A stretch of DNA of 64,000 nt, from assembly GCA_003141895.1 (NCBI GenBank), contig PLNT01000010.1:118487-182486 (forward strand). Reading direction: 5' to 3'. The position numbers and the translations under genes were made by a program. The notes under the pieces were generated by a model that saw nothing but the letters and a program-made list of their open reading frames with translations, had not been told where the DNA came from and ran no database searches. Of the stretch, positions 37,382 through 47,118 are shown piece after piece. This stretch comes from Bacteroidales bacterium (GTDB lineage: Bacteria; Bacteroidota; Bacteroidia; Bacteroidales; VadinHA17). Numbering within the stretch: position 1 is the stretch's first letter; each line of letters begins with the position of its first letter.

Positions 37382-38842
37382 TCATTTGGACAGAAAGGAT
37401 TTATTATCAGATAATGCTTTCTCCAGAATGATATTCTCAAATTCATTTATCATTTTTCTTGCTCTTTCCTGATCTTTATTAAAAACATTTAGAAAATCTT
37501 TTTCAAATTGATCAGCCTGGTTAAAATAAAGGCGCTGAAGTTCTTCTTTTTGAATTTTTCGCAATGGATATCTGTTAATAAAGTCAGCATCAACATATTC
37601 AGCTACTGCGACAAAACTCCACCACGACATTGAATCTACCCTATTATAAATAGCCTTTGTACGCTTGAAATGCATTTCAAAAGCCTTCTCCGGAGTATCC
37701 ATTGTAAGCGATTTGGGTATCTCTGTAATTCCATAATAAAAAGGCATATACGCATTTACACAACCTCTTCTTGGAGCTATCCATATTCTTCCGCCTATAT
37801 CCCATGGTATATTCTTTCTGAATTCCACAATGAAAGAAAGTTGCTGACCAGATTGGCAAATATCCTGTGCTTTATTATTGTGAGGCGTTCCTTTCGTGTA
37901 TCCCTTTGAATCATCAAGATAAGTTCCTTCATAATGATTGTTCTGTACCAGAATTATGTCATCCAGTGTAATCTTATGAGGAGGCTTGAATGAAAACGGA
38001 AATTCATCTTCTGTTTTAAGTTTTTTACCGGAAAGCATGGATACACCAACCCACATTCTGCCTATGTTATCGATAGTTGTCAGGTTATTTTCTGATGAAT
38101 AAACAGTCCTGAAATTAAACTTGCCGTCTCTTTCCGGCTTGTACCATCCTCTTTTGATTGCATACTCAACTATATCCTTTGATGCAATAATATCTGAGGT
38201 ATCCTTGAAATCAGCTTCACCGATTGTATAATAATTCGGAATATACGCAACCTCATCGTCAGGAACTTTCTTTGCAATCCAGTGTTTACCTCTTACAATG
38301 GAAATCATCCAGGCTTCATCACGGTCAGCAATAATATAAGTTCGTCCCGAGCCATTGTACCCAAATTTTTCAATAAGTGTGCCTGCCAATTCCACACCCT
38401 GCCTTGCGGATTGTGCTCGTTCTGCAACAATTTTACGTAGTTCATAACCTATTCCCCCATCAGTAATTTCTCCAAATAGCTCTCTGGATGGAGTTGAATT
38501 TGAAGTAATCAGAACTCCTTTTTCGTTGATATAGCTGTCAGAAAAGTCCTGTCCGGGCATTTCCATCCAGAAAAAGCCAAATGAATGTGCAGTGCGTGGT
38601 ACTTTAGCTCCCTCTTTAAGCGTTATAAAATCTGAAGATGAATAATTTCGTGAAGGAGATTTATAGAAATTAACTATTTGATCACCATCATCATCTTCGT
38701 TGTGAGAAACAATAACAGAACCTGAATAACTTGCCTTTCTACCAACAATTATTGTCGAACAGTTAAATTCATCATTCTTATTCTGACCATAAAGTATACT
38801 GAAACAAAAAATTGCAGTAACAAGAATATAAAGTCTTTTCAT
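37382..38842 (-). CDS. C69 family dipeptidase
   Basis: A 486-residue exported N-terminal-nucleophile hydrolase. A signal peptide of about 20 residues is followed by the nucleophile Cys28 in FNCSTIIVGRKAS and by the conserved SVIVSHNEDDDGD. The later WMISIVRGKHW segment is typical. The family releases dipeptides. It is unexpected in a sugar operon, between the FGGY kinase gene (94 bp) and the uronate isomerase-like gene (98 bp). Confidence 0.88.
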   Translation of the reverse strand: MKRLYILVTAIFCFSILYGQNKNDEFNCSTIIVGRKASYSGSVIVSHNEDDDGDQIVNFYKSPSRNYSSSDFITLKEGAKVPRTAHSFGFFWMEMPGQDFSDSYINEKGVLITSNSTPSRELFGEITDGGIGYELRKIVAERAQSARQGVELAGTLIEKFGYNGSGRTYIIADRDEAWMISIVRGKHWIAKKVPDDEVAYIPNYYTIGEADFKDTSDIIASKDIVEYAIKRGWYKPERDGKFNFRTVYSSENNLTTIDNIGRMWVGVSMLSGKKLKTEDEFPFSFKPPHKITLDDIILVQNNHYEGTYLDDSKGYTKGTPHNNKAQDICQSGQQLSFIVEFRKNIPWDIGGRIWIAPRRGCVNAYMPFYYGITEIPKSLTMDTPEKAFEMHFKRTKAIYNRVDSMSWWSFVAVAEYVDADFINRYPLRKIQKEELQRLYFNQADQFEKDFLNVFNKDQERARKMINEFENIILEKALSDNKSFLSK

Positions 38843-38936
38843 TTTAATACTATTGAAGTTTTAAATTACATATATCACAAACTACAATCCAGCTTCATGT
38901 TTTGCAATCGACTGATAAATAGGACATATTGACACA

Positions 38937-40457
38937 TTATGTCAATTCAAAATCCCTCCATAAAGCATCCAAAGAGTTGGATACTTTTTTGTAAAGAGCT
39001 AACTTCTTTTCATAAATTGTATAGTTGTCAGGATTTGGTTCAATCCGGCATTTCATTTTAACCATATTTCGTGCTGCTTCCTTCAAGTCTTTATAAACTC
39101 CGGCGGCAACAGCAGCAACCATAGCACAACCCAATGTTCCCAATTCTTTCGTGTCAACAATCTCGACCGGAAGTTTAAGAACATCCGCAAAAATCTGTGC
39201 CCAAAACAATGAATTAGCTGCACCTCCTGCCAGTCGAATTGCAAGGGTTTTAGTCCGGTTAGCCAATAATTTTTCTAAATGCACCATGTGACAAAATACA
39301 ATGCCTTCTAAAACTGCACGGATTATCTGTGGTCTTGAGTGATGGCTATCTAAACCAATGAATGACGCTTTTGCCTGAGGATTATAATTAGATCCAAAGA
39401 TATAAGGCAGGAATATCAAATTCTGTTCATCGACACTAACTTTTTCAGCCTGGTCATTGCAATATTCGAAAATATTTATGCCCAGTTCTTCTGCTTTTTG
39501 CTTTTCTTCAGCCAAAAACATTTCAATAAACCATTCATAATTACTAGCTGAAGTCGGACTGCATTCCTCGATAAGGTAATAACCAGGAATGCAGTAAAGT
39601 GAATTCATCATAACTGTTTTGTTCAATACAGGCTGTCTGGATATGTATTCGTTAATACTCCATGTACCAGCAATTACACAAATTTTATCTTCGTTTGTTA
39701 TATCCATGGCAACAGCGCATGCGTCAATATCAAACATACCTCCTGCTAAGGGTGTACCTTCTTTAAGACCTGTCTCTTCGCTGGCGCGTTTACATACACC
39801 ACCGCAAAAATCCATTGAATTTTTAAGTGGAGGCAACGCATCATAAAATTCCGATAAGCCAAATTCACTTAATAATTCCCGGTCAAAACAGACTTCTTTA
39901 ATATTCATCAAATTTGAACCGGAATAGTCAGTTATTTCAGCATAAGCCTGGTCAGTAAGTTTAAACCGGATATAATCTTTCACTTCAAAAATCCATTTAA
40001 CATTCGGCAACACTTCAGGCTTATTATCTTTCAACCAGCACAGAAGAGAAACCGGTTGACAGGCAAGAATTTTCTGGTATGTCTTTTCAAATACCCGCTC
40101 AGCAGTGCCATCATTACTCCATTTATCAGGATACATCCATGCGCGGGCGTCTGTTGAAACAATGCCATTGTAACACGGTTTTCCGTCTTTGCCCCAAAGA
40201 TATAAGCCCTTTCCATGGCCAGTACAGGCTACACCTTTTATTTCCTCTGCACTGATATGGGCATTATCTATCGCTTCTTTTATAATCCTGCAATTGGCAC
40301 TCCACAAATCGTTCATATCGCGTTCCGTAAATCCTGACTGTGGCCTAATCATATCCAGTCTTGATGAAGCCGATGCTATTTCTTTTCCGGATGCACTGAA
40401 TATTACTGCTTTGCACATTGTACCTCCATTATCAATACCCATGAAAAAGCTTGGCAT
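38937..40457 (-). CDS. FGGY family kinase, LyxK-like (L-xylulose / 3-keto-L-gulonate kinase)
   Basis: A 506-residue sugar kinase. The N-terminal GIDNGGTMCKAVIF phosphate-binding motif and the C-terminal IRLAGGAANSLFWAQIFADVL motif are intact. Segments such as GHGKGLYLW, QPVSLLCWLKDNKPE, GSNLMNI and GTPLAGGMFDI resemble E. coli LyxK more than xylulokinase or ribulokinase. It begins 14 bp after the epimerase gene stop, matching the kinase-epimerase pairing of L-xylulose pathways. AAGGAGG (40470-40464) lies 6 nt before the ATG. Confidence 0.82.
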   Translation of the reverse strand: MPSFFMGIDNGGTMCKAVIFSASGKEIASASSRLDMIRPQSGFTERDMNDLWSANCRIIKEAIDNAHISAEEIKGVACTGHGKGLYLWGKDGKPCYNGIVSTDARAWMYPDKWSNDGTAERVFEKTYQKILACQPVSLLCWLKDNKPEVLPNVKWIFEVKDYIRFKLTDQAYAEITDYSGSNLMNIKEVCFDRELLSEFGLSEFYDALPPLKNSMDFCGGVCKRASEETGLKEGTPLAGGMFDIDACAVAMDITNEDKICVIAGTWSINEYISRQPVLNKTVMMNSLYCIPGYYLIEECSPTSASNYEWFIEMFLAEEKQKAEELGINIFEYCNDQAEKVSVDEQNLIFLPYIFGSNYNPQAKASFIGLDSHHSRPQIIRAVLEGIVFCHMVHLEKLLANRTKTLAIRLAGGAANSLFWAQIFADVLKLPVEIVDTKELGTLGCAMVAAVAAGVYKDLKEAARNMVKMKCRIEPNPDNYTIYEKKLALYKKVSNSLDALWRDFELT

Positions 40458-40471
40458 ATTATTCCTCCTTT

Positions 40472-41329
40472 TTAAGATTTTACGTTAAATTTTGATCTAA
40501 TAAACTGATTGGCAAATCTCAATTGATATTCCCAATCTTTGTTACCTGTGTACCACATCTCAGCTAAAAATATTCTTACTCCCATTTCCATAACTGTTTT
40601 TACCCCACTTTGAAAATCTACATGTCCTGTACCATAAGGTATTTCTCTGAATTTTCCTGGTAGTGTTTCTTTTAAATGTAATGCGACAATATGTCCTTCT
40701 CCGGCAAGTAAATCATCAGAAACTTCCTTTCCATAGAGAACTGCAGCGTTTGTAATATTCCCTAAATCAGGATATATCTGAAGGTACGGGGAATTAATTA
40801 TTGTGACATAATACATAGCCTTTCCCACCGTATTCAAAAATTTAGTTTCCATGGTCTCAAATGCAAGTATTACACCATGTCCAGCTGCACATTCAACACT
40901 TTTTCTTAAATTCTCCAGAAACAAATTCTTAGTGATATCGTTCGAAGGCCGGTAAAACTCGTCGTAACCAGCTATCTGAATTATTTTTAAGCCTGTGTCA
41001 GCAGCAAATCCAATTGCATTGGTCATGATTTCAAATCCCTTTCTTCTTATGCTTCTATCTTCACTGCCCATAGGGTATTTTCGGTGACCGCTCAGACACA
41101 TGGTCATTATTGGTGTACCTGTCTCCCACATATACTTAACAAGTTCCTGTTTTTTGTACCAATTCCACTTCAGACGTTCGAGTTTTTCATCAGTTTCATC
41201 AATACTGATCTCCATGAAATTAAACCCGGCGTTTTTGGTTGCTACCAGTTTTTCCCTTAATGATAGCGAGTCAGGCATTGATTTTTCATATAACCCAAGA
41301 TAATAATCGCTTTTAATATTGGTTTCCAT
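40472..41329 (-). CDS. L-ribulose/L-xylulose-5-phosphate 3-epimerase (UlaE/SgbU family)
   Basis: A 285-residue TIM-barrel epimerase. It matches the UlaE/SgbU pattern closely: GLYEKSMPDSLS, FMEISIDETDEKLERLKW, MCLSGHRKYPMGSEDRS, IQIAGYDEFY, IYPDLGNI and HIVALHLKETLPGKF. It would interconvert L-xylulose 5-phosphate and L-ribulose 5-phosphate. The next step, a 4-epimerase to D-xylulose 5-phosphate, is not encoded in the window. Confidence 0.88.
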   Translation of the reverse strand: METNIKSDYYLGLYEKSMPDSLSLREKLVATKNAGFNFMEISIDETDEKLERLKWNWYKKQELVKYMWETGTPIMTMCLSGHRKYPMGSEDRSIRRKGFEIMTNAIGFAADTGLKIIQIAGYDEFYRPSNDITKNLFLENLRKSVECAAGHGVILAFETMETKFLNTVGKAMYYVTIINSPYLQIYPDLGNITNAAVLYGKEVSDDLLAGEGHIVALHLKETLPGKFREIPYGTGHVDFQSGVKTVMEMGVRIFLAEMWYTGNKDWEYQLRFANQFIRSKFNVKS

Positions 41330-41334
41330 ATCAA

Positions 41335-44300
41335 TTAATCGGCTAAATAATTAATACCAATTAAACCAAATTGCGCATCAGCTGCTTCAATATCTATTTG
41401 AATTGATTTCAGGTATTTATTCCTATCACAAAGAATTGGTAAAAAATTCAGATGCCTGATATCAGCAACATTATACTTTCTATATGCTGAATAAGAAGTA
41501 ATCTTATCAAGTTTTTCGCTGACAAATATCGGGAAAACATCTTTCGCTGTATAGGCATTGATAAAGTCCATATTCTTCCCGAGAACTAACGGAACTATAG
41601 CAGTATCATTATTTGAATAAACAAGAGTGATTTTGCCGACTCTGGATCCTGTATTTCTGGACTCTGCCTCGTTAATATATAACAGGTCAAGTTCTGATAC
41701 ATTGACTCCCACATGTATTACACCTTTGTCAGAATACTTCGTTAGAATCGTTTTCATGCTCATGGGATCAGATCGGCCCAGCTCAATTAATAGTATGGAC
41801 TTTTTTTCAGACGGAGTATAGATAAAGTTTCCAAATTTGGTACTAATATGTCCTCCGGTTTTTAGTGAAGTCAGATTAATAAACTCTTCATTACTCCCAG
41901 AGAACATTTTCAAATAGGAATTTGAATTAAATAAAGAAGAAATATTTATTGACTTGATTTTATCCAATCTTTTATTAAGAATTGCTTGATCAGTAATTTC
42001 ATCAATCCCTTTAAATACCACCTTTTTATTAGTTTCGATTATCTTACCATTTTCATCTTTCAATTTAAAATTGATTATATCAACTGATTTAACAGGGATT
42101 GGAAATTCCTTAAAAATAAACTTTGTAGATTTGATTACACCTGAATCTATGATTTGAGCCCGGTGGAAATAAGGATCTGACGCCTCTATTCCATATTTAC
42201 CCTTTTTGTAACTATAAAATTTTACTGTGGCGTCAATTTTTAGTGTGTTATCCGAAATATCGTAAACAGCTGTATCGCACAACAAATCAAAATCAGGTGT
42301 TATTTTCAATATCACAGGAACATAATATTCCGGATTCTTCAGCCTGACAAAAATTTCATATTCCCCGATTTTATTCCTGGTCGTATATTTCAGGATATTA
42401 TCTTTAATTTCTGATTTCTCAAGTACACTTTGAGGGTCTTTAACTTCAGCAATCAACTGATTGAATTTTAGTTCATTTAAAGAAGCTTCAACAATAGAGA
42501 ACCTGTTGTCGGGATTTACGGTTGTTTTCGTATAAACCAACTCTATTCTGTGTGAAACAGATGGTTTTGCTTTAAGGGATAATTCAATTCTGTTCAGTGC
42601 GGGGTGTATTTCATAATCTGTCTCTTCTCCATTGCAGATTACCTTTTGAACATTGCATGGAGGTAGAAAAATAGAAAATTCAAGTGCCCGGGTGGCAGAA
42701 TGATCTACTAAATACAAGGCTTTGCATTTGAATCCTTCTGATTTTAACTCATACTTAACTTTTGCATACGGAAGCTGTAAACTTGCATGATTCCAGGTAT
42801 CAGGAAAACCAGGTTGCCAATGAAGCGTATTCCCCATATCAATGATTTCCAAACCAAATAATCCATTCACAATTGAATGTAGGAAAGATCCTATTGGATT
42901 CCCAAAAAGAAAAAACTTTTCACCTTTACCCAGATTGCTCATTTGTTCAGGAAAATTACCGGGAGCATCAGTAAATAGTGTTCCTGCTCTTCCCACTGAT
43001 TGAAGTAACAATGTCGCTTGTTCCTTATCTCCAATTTTATAAAATGCGCGTGCAGTCTCTGCCATTTGAGTAGGCATAACATTATCGTTACCAAAATGGC
43101 TACCCTGAAGATTGCCGACTTTCATCAAAGAAGGGTTGCCATTAAGGTCTTCTTTAATCAATGTTTTTTTAAGGTAGTACAATGACTGCCAATTCATAAA
43201 AGTATCAATAGAAGAGTATAGCGTAGAAAATATGTGATCGGAATAATAATGAGCCATATGAGGAATATTTTGCATATCTATATGGTTATAGAAACAGCCT
43301 TCTGCTTTGTTCCATAAATTCAGTACAAGTGCTGATTTCGTTTCAGATGAGGTGTTTTTCAACCATTCCGCATCGTTATCTTTCCCTAATATTTTTGCGA
43401 AATTGGAAAGCTTTTCCATCATTCCGGATGTCATTATACTGGGTGACGCTGCTTTTCCGGGCATTCCGAGCAAATCTGACTGATACAGAAATCCATTACA
43501 ACCAAAGTGCCAGTATAATAATTTATCACCGTCTGGATCTTTTTGTTCCATGATCCGTCTTAAGGAAGCCATTAGATTTGGCCAGATATCTCTAAGGAAA
43601 GCCGTATCGCAAGTCGAGTTGATGTATTGTGTTAATGCTGAGATATAGTAGTCCAGTCCTTCATCTTCACTATCTTTTAATGCTGATTTGTCGGATTTTA
43701 TTATCGGGGCGGGGCCGTACTCAGATGTATTGAAAAAAGCCAAAGCACTTTTTGCCCTTACTTTTTGATCAAGACTAACTGCCGCTGATATTTGAAACAA
43801 ATTAGTCCAATAAGCGTCCCACCATTGAATACCTTCTATCCATGCGGTATCGGTATAAACATTATCCAAGTTTATAAGCGCAACTCTAAAACCTCCATCT
43901 ATCAGAGTATCAGGAGTTGATATTAGTGCTTCAGATAAGATATCCGAATAATATTTTTGATTTTCTGATAATAAATTCTCGGGATTTTTATTCTTAAGTT
44001 GTGATAAAAGATTTATACGGTCTTTATCATACGAGGTAATAAGATAAAATGACTGAATTTCAGATTTATTCAAAACAAATTTTCTTGTGAACAAAGCTTT
44101 ATTATCATATATGAGAGGTTTTACTTCAGGTATTGTTGTGACACCTACCAAATCAATAATTGATTTATCTCCGATTATTGCACTACCTCCTGCTATCTCG
44201 AGGGCATTGTCCTTTTCAGCTTTTATATTATCAATAAAATAACCAGCATTTGAAGAACTTTCGCACCTTCTAATACCGCCATAAATAAAGTCAACATCAA

Positions 44301-44841
44301 TATTTTCGGTTTTATTTCCGGTATTTGATATCTCCAGTTTTGCAACAACTCCCCAGTTTTCGGCATGAAAAACTGTAAGATCAAATAAAACATCTTTTAT
44401 CTTCGGTATTCTAACTCTGTAAGTTGTGATTCCGGGCTGAAAACATGTAATTATATTTTTTATCGAATCCAGCCAAAAAGTATTTGAGTTGTATTGGATT
44501 CTTAACCTTCCATCGCCTAATTTTATAAGATCCGGTCCCACACTGTTCTCAGGATATGTTCGCATCTGAGCAAAACAAGGTAAATCACCCGTTATCAGAA
44601 TGGTATTTCCTCTTTTCCCTCCCCTGTTAAATCTTTTAACGGGAGGTAAATATTTTGTGTCTGAGGTTCTATATGCCGAATCAACAAATTGCTTAACTAT
44701 AATACCAACTCCGTCCTTAAGGAACCTGTATCTCTGAAGACGATCAAAAGCGTCATTGTTCAACGCTATGTGGTTATTAGAACACGATGGCAAAGTAGAT
44801 ATTAAAACAAAGCATAAAAATATTCTGGCTTTCCAATTCAT
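41335..44841 (-). CDS. Large lipoprotein with six-hairpin glycosidase-like core (DUF4450-like)
   Basis: A 1168-residue predicted lipoprotein (lipobox TLPSC). The N-terminal beta-rich part contains FNRGGKRGNTILITGDLP, reminiscent of DUF4450 proteins. The centre (about residues 330-680) is an alpha-helical toroid-like region with IEGIQWWDAYWTNLFQ, DKLLYWHFGCNGF and DNVMPTQMAETARAFY. The last 350 residues are beta domains. It probably cleaves an oligosaccharide outside the cytoplasm. No established glycoside hydrolase family can be assigned with confidence. It begins 94 bp after the cupin gene and ends 5 bp before the epimerase. Confidence 0.55.
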   Translation of the reverse strand: MNWKARIFLCFVLISTLPSCSNNHIALNNDAFDRLQRYRFLKDGVGIIVKQFVDSAYRTSDTKYLPPVKRFNRGGKRGNTILITGDLPCFAQMRTYPENSVGPDLIKLGDGRLRIQYNSNTFWLDSIKNIITCFQPGITTYRVRIPKIKDVLFDLTVFHAENWGVVAKLEISNTGNKTENIDVDFIYGGIRRCESSSNAGYFIDNIKAEKDNALEIAGGSAIIGDKSIIDLVGVTTIPEVKPLIYDNKALFTRKFVLNKSEIQSFYLITSYDKDRINLLSQLKNKNPENLLSENQKYYSDILSEALISTPDTLIDGGFRVALINLDNVYTDTAWIEGIQWWDAYWTNLFQISAAVSLDQKVRAKSALAFFNTSEYGPAPIIKSDKSALKDSEDEGLDYYISALTQYINSTCDTAFLRDIWPNLMASLRRIMEQKDPDGDKLLYWHFGCNGFLYQSDLLGMPGKAASPSIMTSGMMEKLSNFAKILGKDNDAEWLKNTSSETKSALVLNLWNKAEGCFYNHIDMQNIPHMAHYYSDHIFSTLYSSIDTFMNWQSLYYLKKTLIKEDLNGNPSLMKVGNLQGSHFGNDNVMPTQMAETARAFYKIGDKEQATLLLQSVGRAGTLFTDAPGNFPEQMSNLGKGEKFFLFGNPIGSFLHSIVNGLFGLEIIDMGNTLHWQPGFPDTWNHASLQLPYAKVKYELKSEGFKCKALYLVDHSATRALEFSIFLPPCNVQKVICNGEETDYEIHPALNRIELSLKAKPSVSHRIELVYTKTTVNPDNRFSIVEASLNELKFNQLIAEVKDPQSVLEKSEIKDNILKYTTRNKIGEYEIFVRLKNPEYYVPVILKITPDFDLLCDTAVYDISDNTLKIDATVKFYSYKKGKYGIEASDPYFHRAQIIDSGVIKSTKFIFKEFPIPVKSVDIINFKLKDENGKIIETNKKVVFKGIDEITDQAILNKRLDKIKSINISSLFNSNSYLKMFSGSNEEFINLTSLKTGGHISTKFGNFIYTPSEKKSILLIELGRSDPMSMKTILTKYSDKGVIHVGVNVSELDLLYINEAESRNTGSRVGKITLVYSNNDTAIVPLVLGKNMDFINAYTAKDVFPIFVSEKLDKITSYSAYRKYNVADIRHLNFLPILCDRNKYLKSIQIDIEAADAQFGLIGINYLAD

Positions 44842-44935
44842 ATTTATTTTAACTTAAATATCTAACTTGTTTTCTTATCCTGAAGGAGACGTATTATTGT
44901 ATTCTTTCTTTATTAACAATTTAAATATTTCAGAT

Positions 44936-46141
44936 TTATACCTCTTTTGGCATATCCGGATTATTTGGTCCAAAATGTCTAAGTATTACCATCGGTTCGA
45001 ACTTACTTTTGTTGGTAATAACAACTCCTTCTCTGGCTGCATTTTCACTAACAAAGTATTCATCACAACTTGCTTGTCCAAACCTCAGCACAATAGCAGC
45101 TTCAGCATCATAAACTCCGAATTTCCCATGACCTTGAATAATAATACAGCCATAAGCTGCTTTGTCCTTAATAACTACCGTTTGTCCTGGGTTAATTGTC
45201 AGCTCTTTTGCTGAAATATAATCATTTGCATATACGATCCATTTATCTGTGTATTGTATATCAGAATGAATCAAAAGTGATGGTCTGAAATAATGTTTCC
45301 TGTAATTCGGGTCAATGTTCTTTTCCCAATCCATTAGACTGATAATATAGTCAATGTCTCTTTTCTTATCGGGAGGACAATTCTCTACCAGAAATTCATA
45401 AGGGTAAACTTCGCCTGAGGTAATATTTTCATACACTGAATTGACATCGCTATTCCACTGTGGCTCATAAGTAAGGTAAGAGCCAGGGGCATGAATTACA
45501 CCCGGAGGAGTATACCATCCAGTGCCCAGTTCAATGCGGTAGGCCTTTGATAATTCGGTTATACGTGCATCTCCCAGCTCGTATTTCAATAACCGTTCAC
45601 GGACCATTTCTTTTGTGACATTTGGATCGAACCCAAAAAAAGTATGAGGAAAATCTCCAGGGTAATTGTTCATTTGTGGAGGAAAATAATAAGCCTCGGG
45701 TTTTCCAAGTCTTCCTACCCGTTCAGCTGCCTCAAAGTCAAGGTGAAGATGATGAAACAGTGGTGTCTGATAATCGAAAAACTTTGAGTACATGGGCCAG
45801 CCTCCATATTTCTTCATTAGTTCTTCACCAACTAATTCTTTGCCCAGAATATCCTGAGTTTCTTTAAGAGTAAATCTGTCTGATAATTTTTCGTTAAAAG
45901 GTAAAACGTAACTCATACCTTCATCGGTTGGCGCGAGCTCCCCGTTCATTGCTCCGATTACTGAAGAAAACCAGCGTTCCTTGATTGAACCGCGTTTGGT
46001 GCCAAGAGCATAATAATCGTCTGGGTGAAGCCTTAAGCGCAAGCCTGCTTTGCTAAAGCGACGTGGTACAAAAACAGGCACAAGTCGTAGAATACCTCTC
46101 CCTTGTTCAAAAGTTCCTAAAATTAATTTTTTCTCTGACAT
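44936..46141 (-). CDS. Cupin, phosphomannose isomerase-like protein
   Basis: A 401-residue cytoplasmic protein with two cupin-like regions. The motifs FHHLHLDFE and GTGWYTPPGVIHAPGS provide likely metal histidines and resemble type I mannose-6-phosphate isomerases, although length and N-terminus are unusual. It may isomerise the imported sugar. It is inside the ABC importer operon, between the binding-protein gene and the DUF4450-like gene. Confidence 0.6.
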   Translation of the reverse strand: MSEKKLILGTFEQGRGILRLVPVFVPRRFSKAGLRLRLHPDDYYALGTKRGSIKERWFSSVIGAMNGELAPTDEGMSYVLPFNEKLSDRFTLKETQDILGKELVGEELMKKYGGWPMYSKFFDYQTPLFHHLHLDFEAAERVGRLGKPEAYYFPPQMNNYPGDFPHTFFGFDPNVTKEMVRERLLKYELGDARITELSKAYRIELGTGWYTPPGVIHAPGSYLTYEPQWNSDVNSVYENITSGEVYPYEFLVENCPPDKKRDIDYIISLMDWEKNIDPNYRKHYFRPSLLIHSDIQYTDKWIVYANDYISAKELTINPGQTVVIKDKAAYGCIIIQGHGKFGVYDAEAAIVLRFGQASCDEYFVSENAAREGVVITNKSKFEPMVILRHFGPNNPDMPKEV

Positions 46142-46187
46142 GATAAATATCTATTAAATAATTGGGGTTTCTAAAATATCATCTATT

Positions 46188-47102
46188 TCATTTACCCACA
46201 TTCTCTTTTGTGATCAATTGAAAGGGAATATAATTGGTGTGCTCAACTGGTTTCCCTTCACATAGTTTTACTGCTAGTTCCAGCGCAAGTGCTCCTTGTC
46301 CCCTTGCATCCTGGAACACAGTGGCACAAAGCTTTCCTTCTTTTACAGCTCTCAGTGCATCAGGGATAGCATCAATTCCAATCACCAGGATATCCTTTTG
46401 TCGGCCGGAAGCTTCAATAGCTTTTTGTGCTCCGAGGGCCATTTCATCATTCTGGGCAATAACCGCCTGTAATGGTTTACCGGTCGATAACCAGTTTTCC
46501 ATTAATTCCAGACCCTGTGTACGATCCCAGTTACCCGACTGGTCAAATATGATCTTCATATCAGGATGGGTATTCAATACCTCCATTATACCTTCAGTAC
46601 GCTGGATTTCAGCGGAATGGCCGTTAGGTCCCCTGATAAGGGCAATATTCCCTTTGCCATTTAATAACTTAGCTATATAAGTGGCAGCTATCCGGCCCGC
46701 TTCCTGGTCATTTGAACCAACGTAAGCATCTGCCTTATCAAGGTTCACCACCACTGCATTAATCACTACAATTGGTTTCTTTTCCCTGTTTGCAATGGAT
46801 ACTACAGGAGCAGATCCATACTGGTCAAATGGGTTAAGTATGATGGCATCCACATCCAATGCAAGGAAATTTTCAACCTGTGAGATCTGGTTTTCTGCCT
46901 TTCCCTGTCCGTCAACCTCGATAAGTTTAACATTCAATTCCTTTGCCTTATTTCGAACTGCATCCTGAATATTTATTACAAATTCGTTTTGCAGGTTCTG
47001 ATAAGTGATTCCGATCGTGATGCGGGTTTTCTTTGAGTTAGTATTGTGACAGGAGATCAGTATCAGAGTGCAAATTAATATGGTGGAAATCGAGGTCTTC
47101 AT
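46188..47102 (-). CDS. Sugar ABC transporter substrate-binding lipoprotein (RbsB-like)
   Basis: A 304-residue periplasmic-binding protein. The lipobox is LILISC at residues 13-18. The Peripla_BP_4 pattern is clear: IGITYQNLQNEF at the front, DAIILNPFDQYGSAPVV, the hinge segment ALIRGPNGHSAEIQRTEG, and AVIAQNDEMALGAQKAI. It binds the sugar delivered to the RbsA/RbsC-type importer encoded upstream in the same operon. Confidence 0.92.
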   Translation of the reverse strand: MKTSISTILICTLILISCHNTNSKKTRITIGITYQNLQNEFVINIQDAVRNKAKELNVKLIEVDGQGKAENQISQVENFLALDVDAIILNPFDQYGSAPVVSIANREKKPIVVINAVVVNLDKADAYVGSNDQEAGRIAATYIAKLLNGKGNIALIRGPNGHSAEIQRTEGIMEVLNTHPDMKIIFDQSGNWDRTQGLELMENWLSTGKPLQAVIAQNDEMALGAQKAIEASGRQKDILVIGIDAIPDALRAVKEGKLCATVFQDARGQGALALELAVKLCEGKPVEHTNYIPFQLITKENVGK

Positions 47103-47118
47103 TCTCTTTAATAATCCG

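Noticed and set aside
46234..46680. 148-codon plus-strand frame
   Set aside because: It is antisense to the substrate-binding protein gene and has a biased composition.
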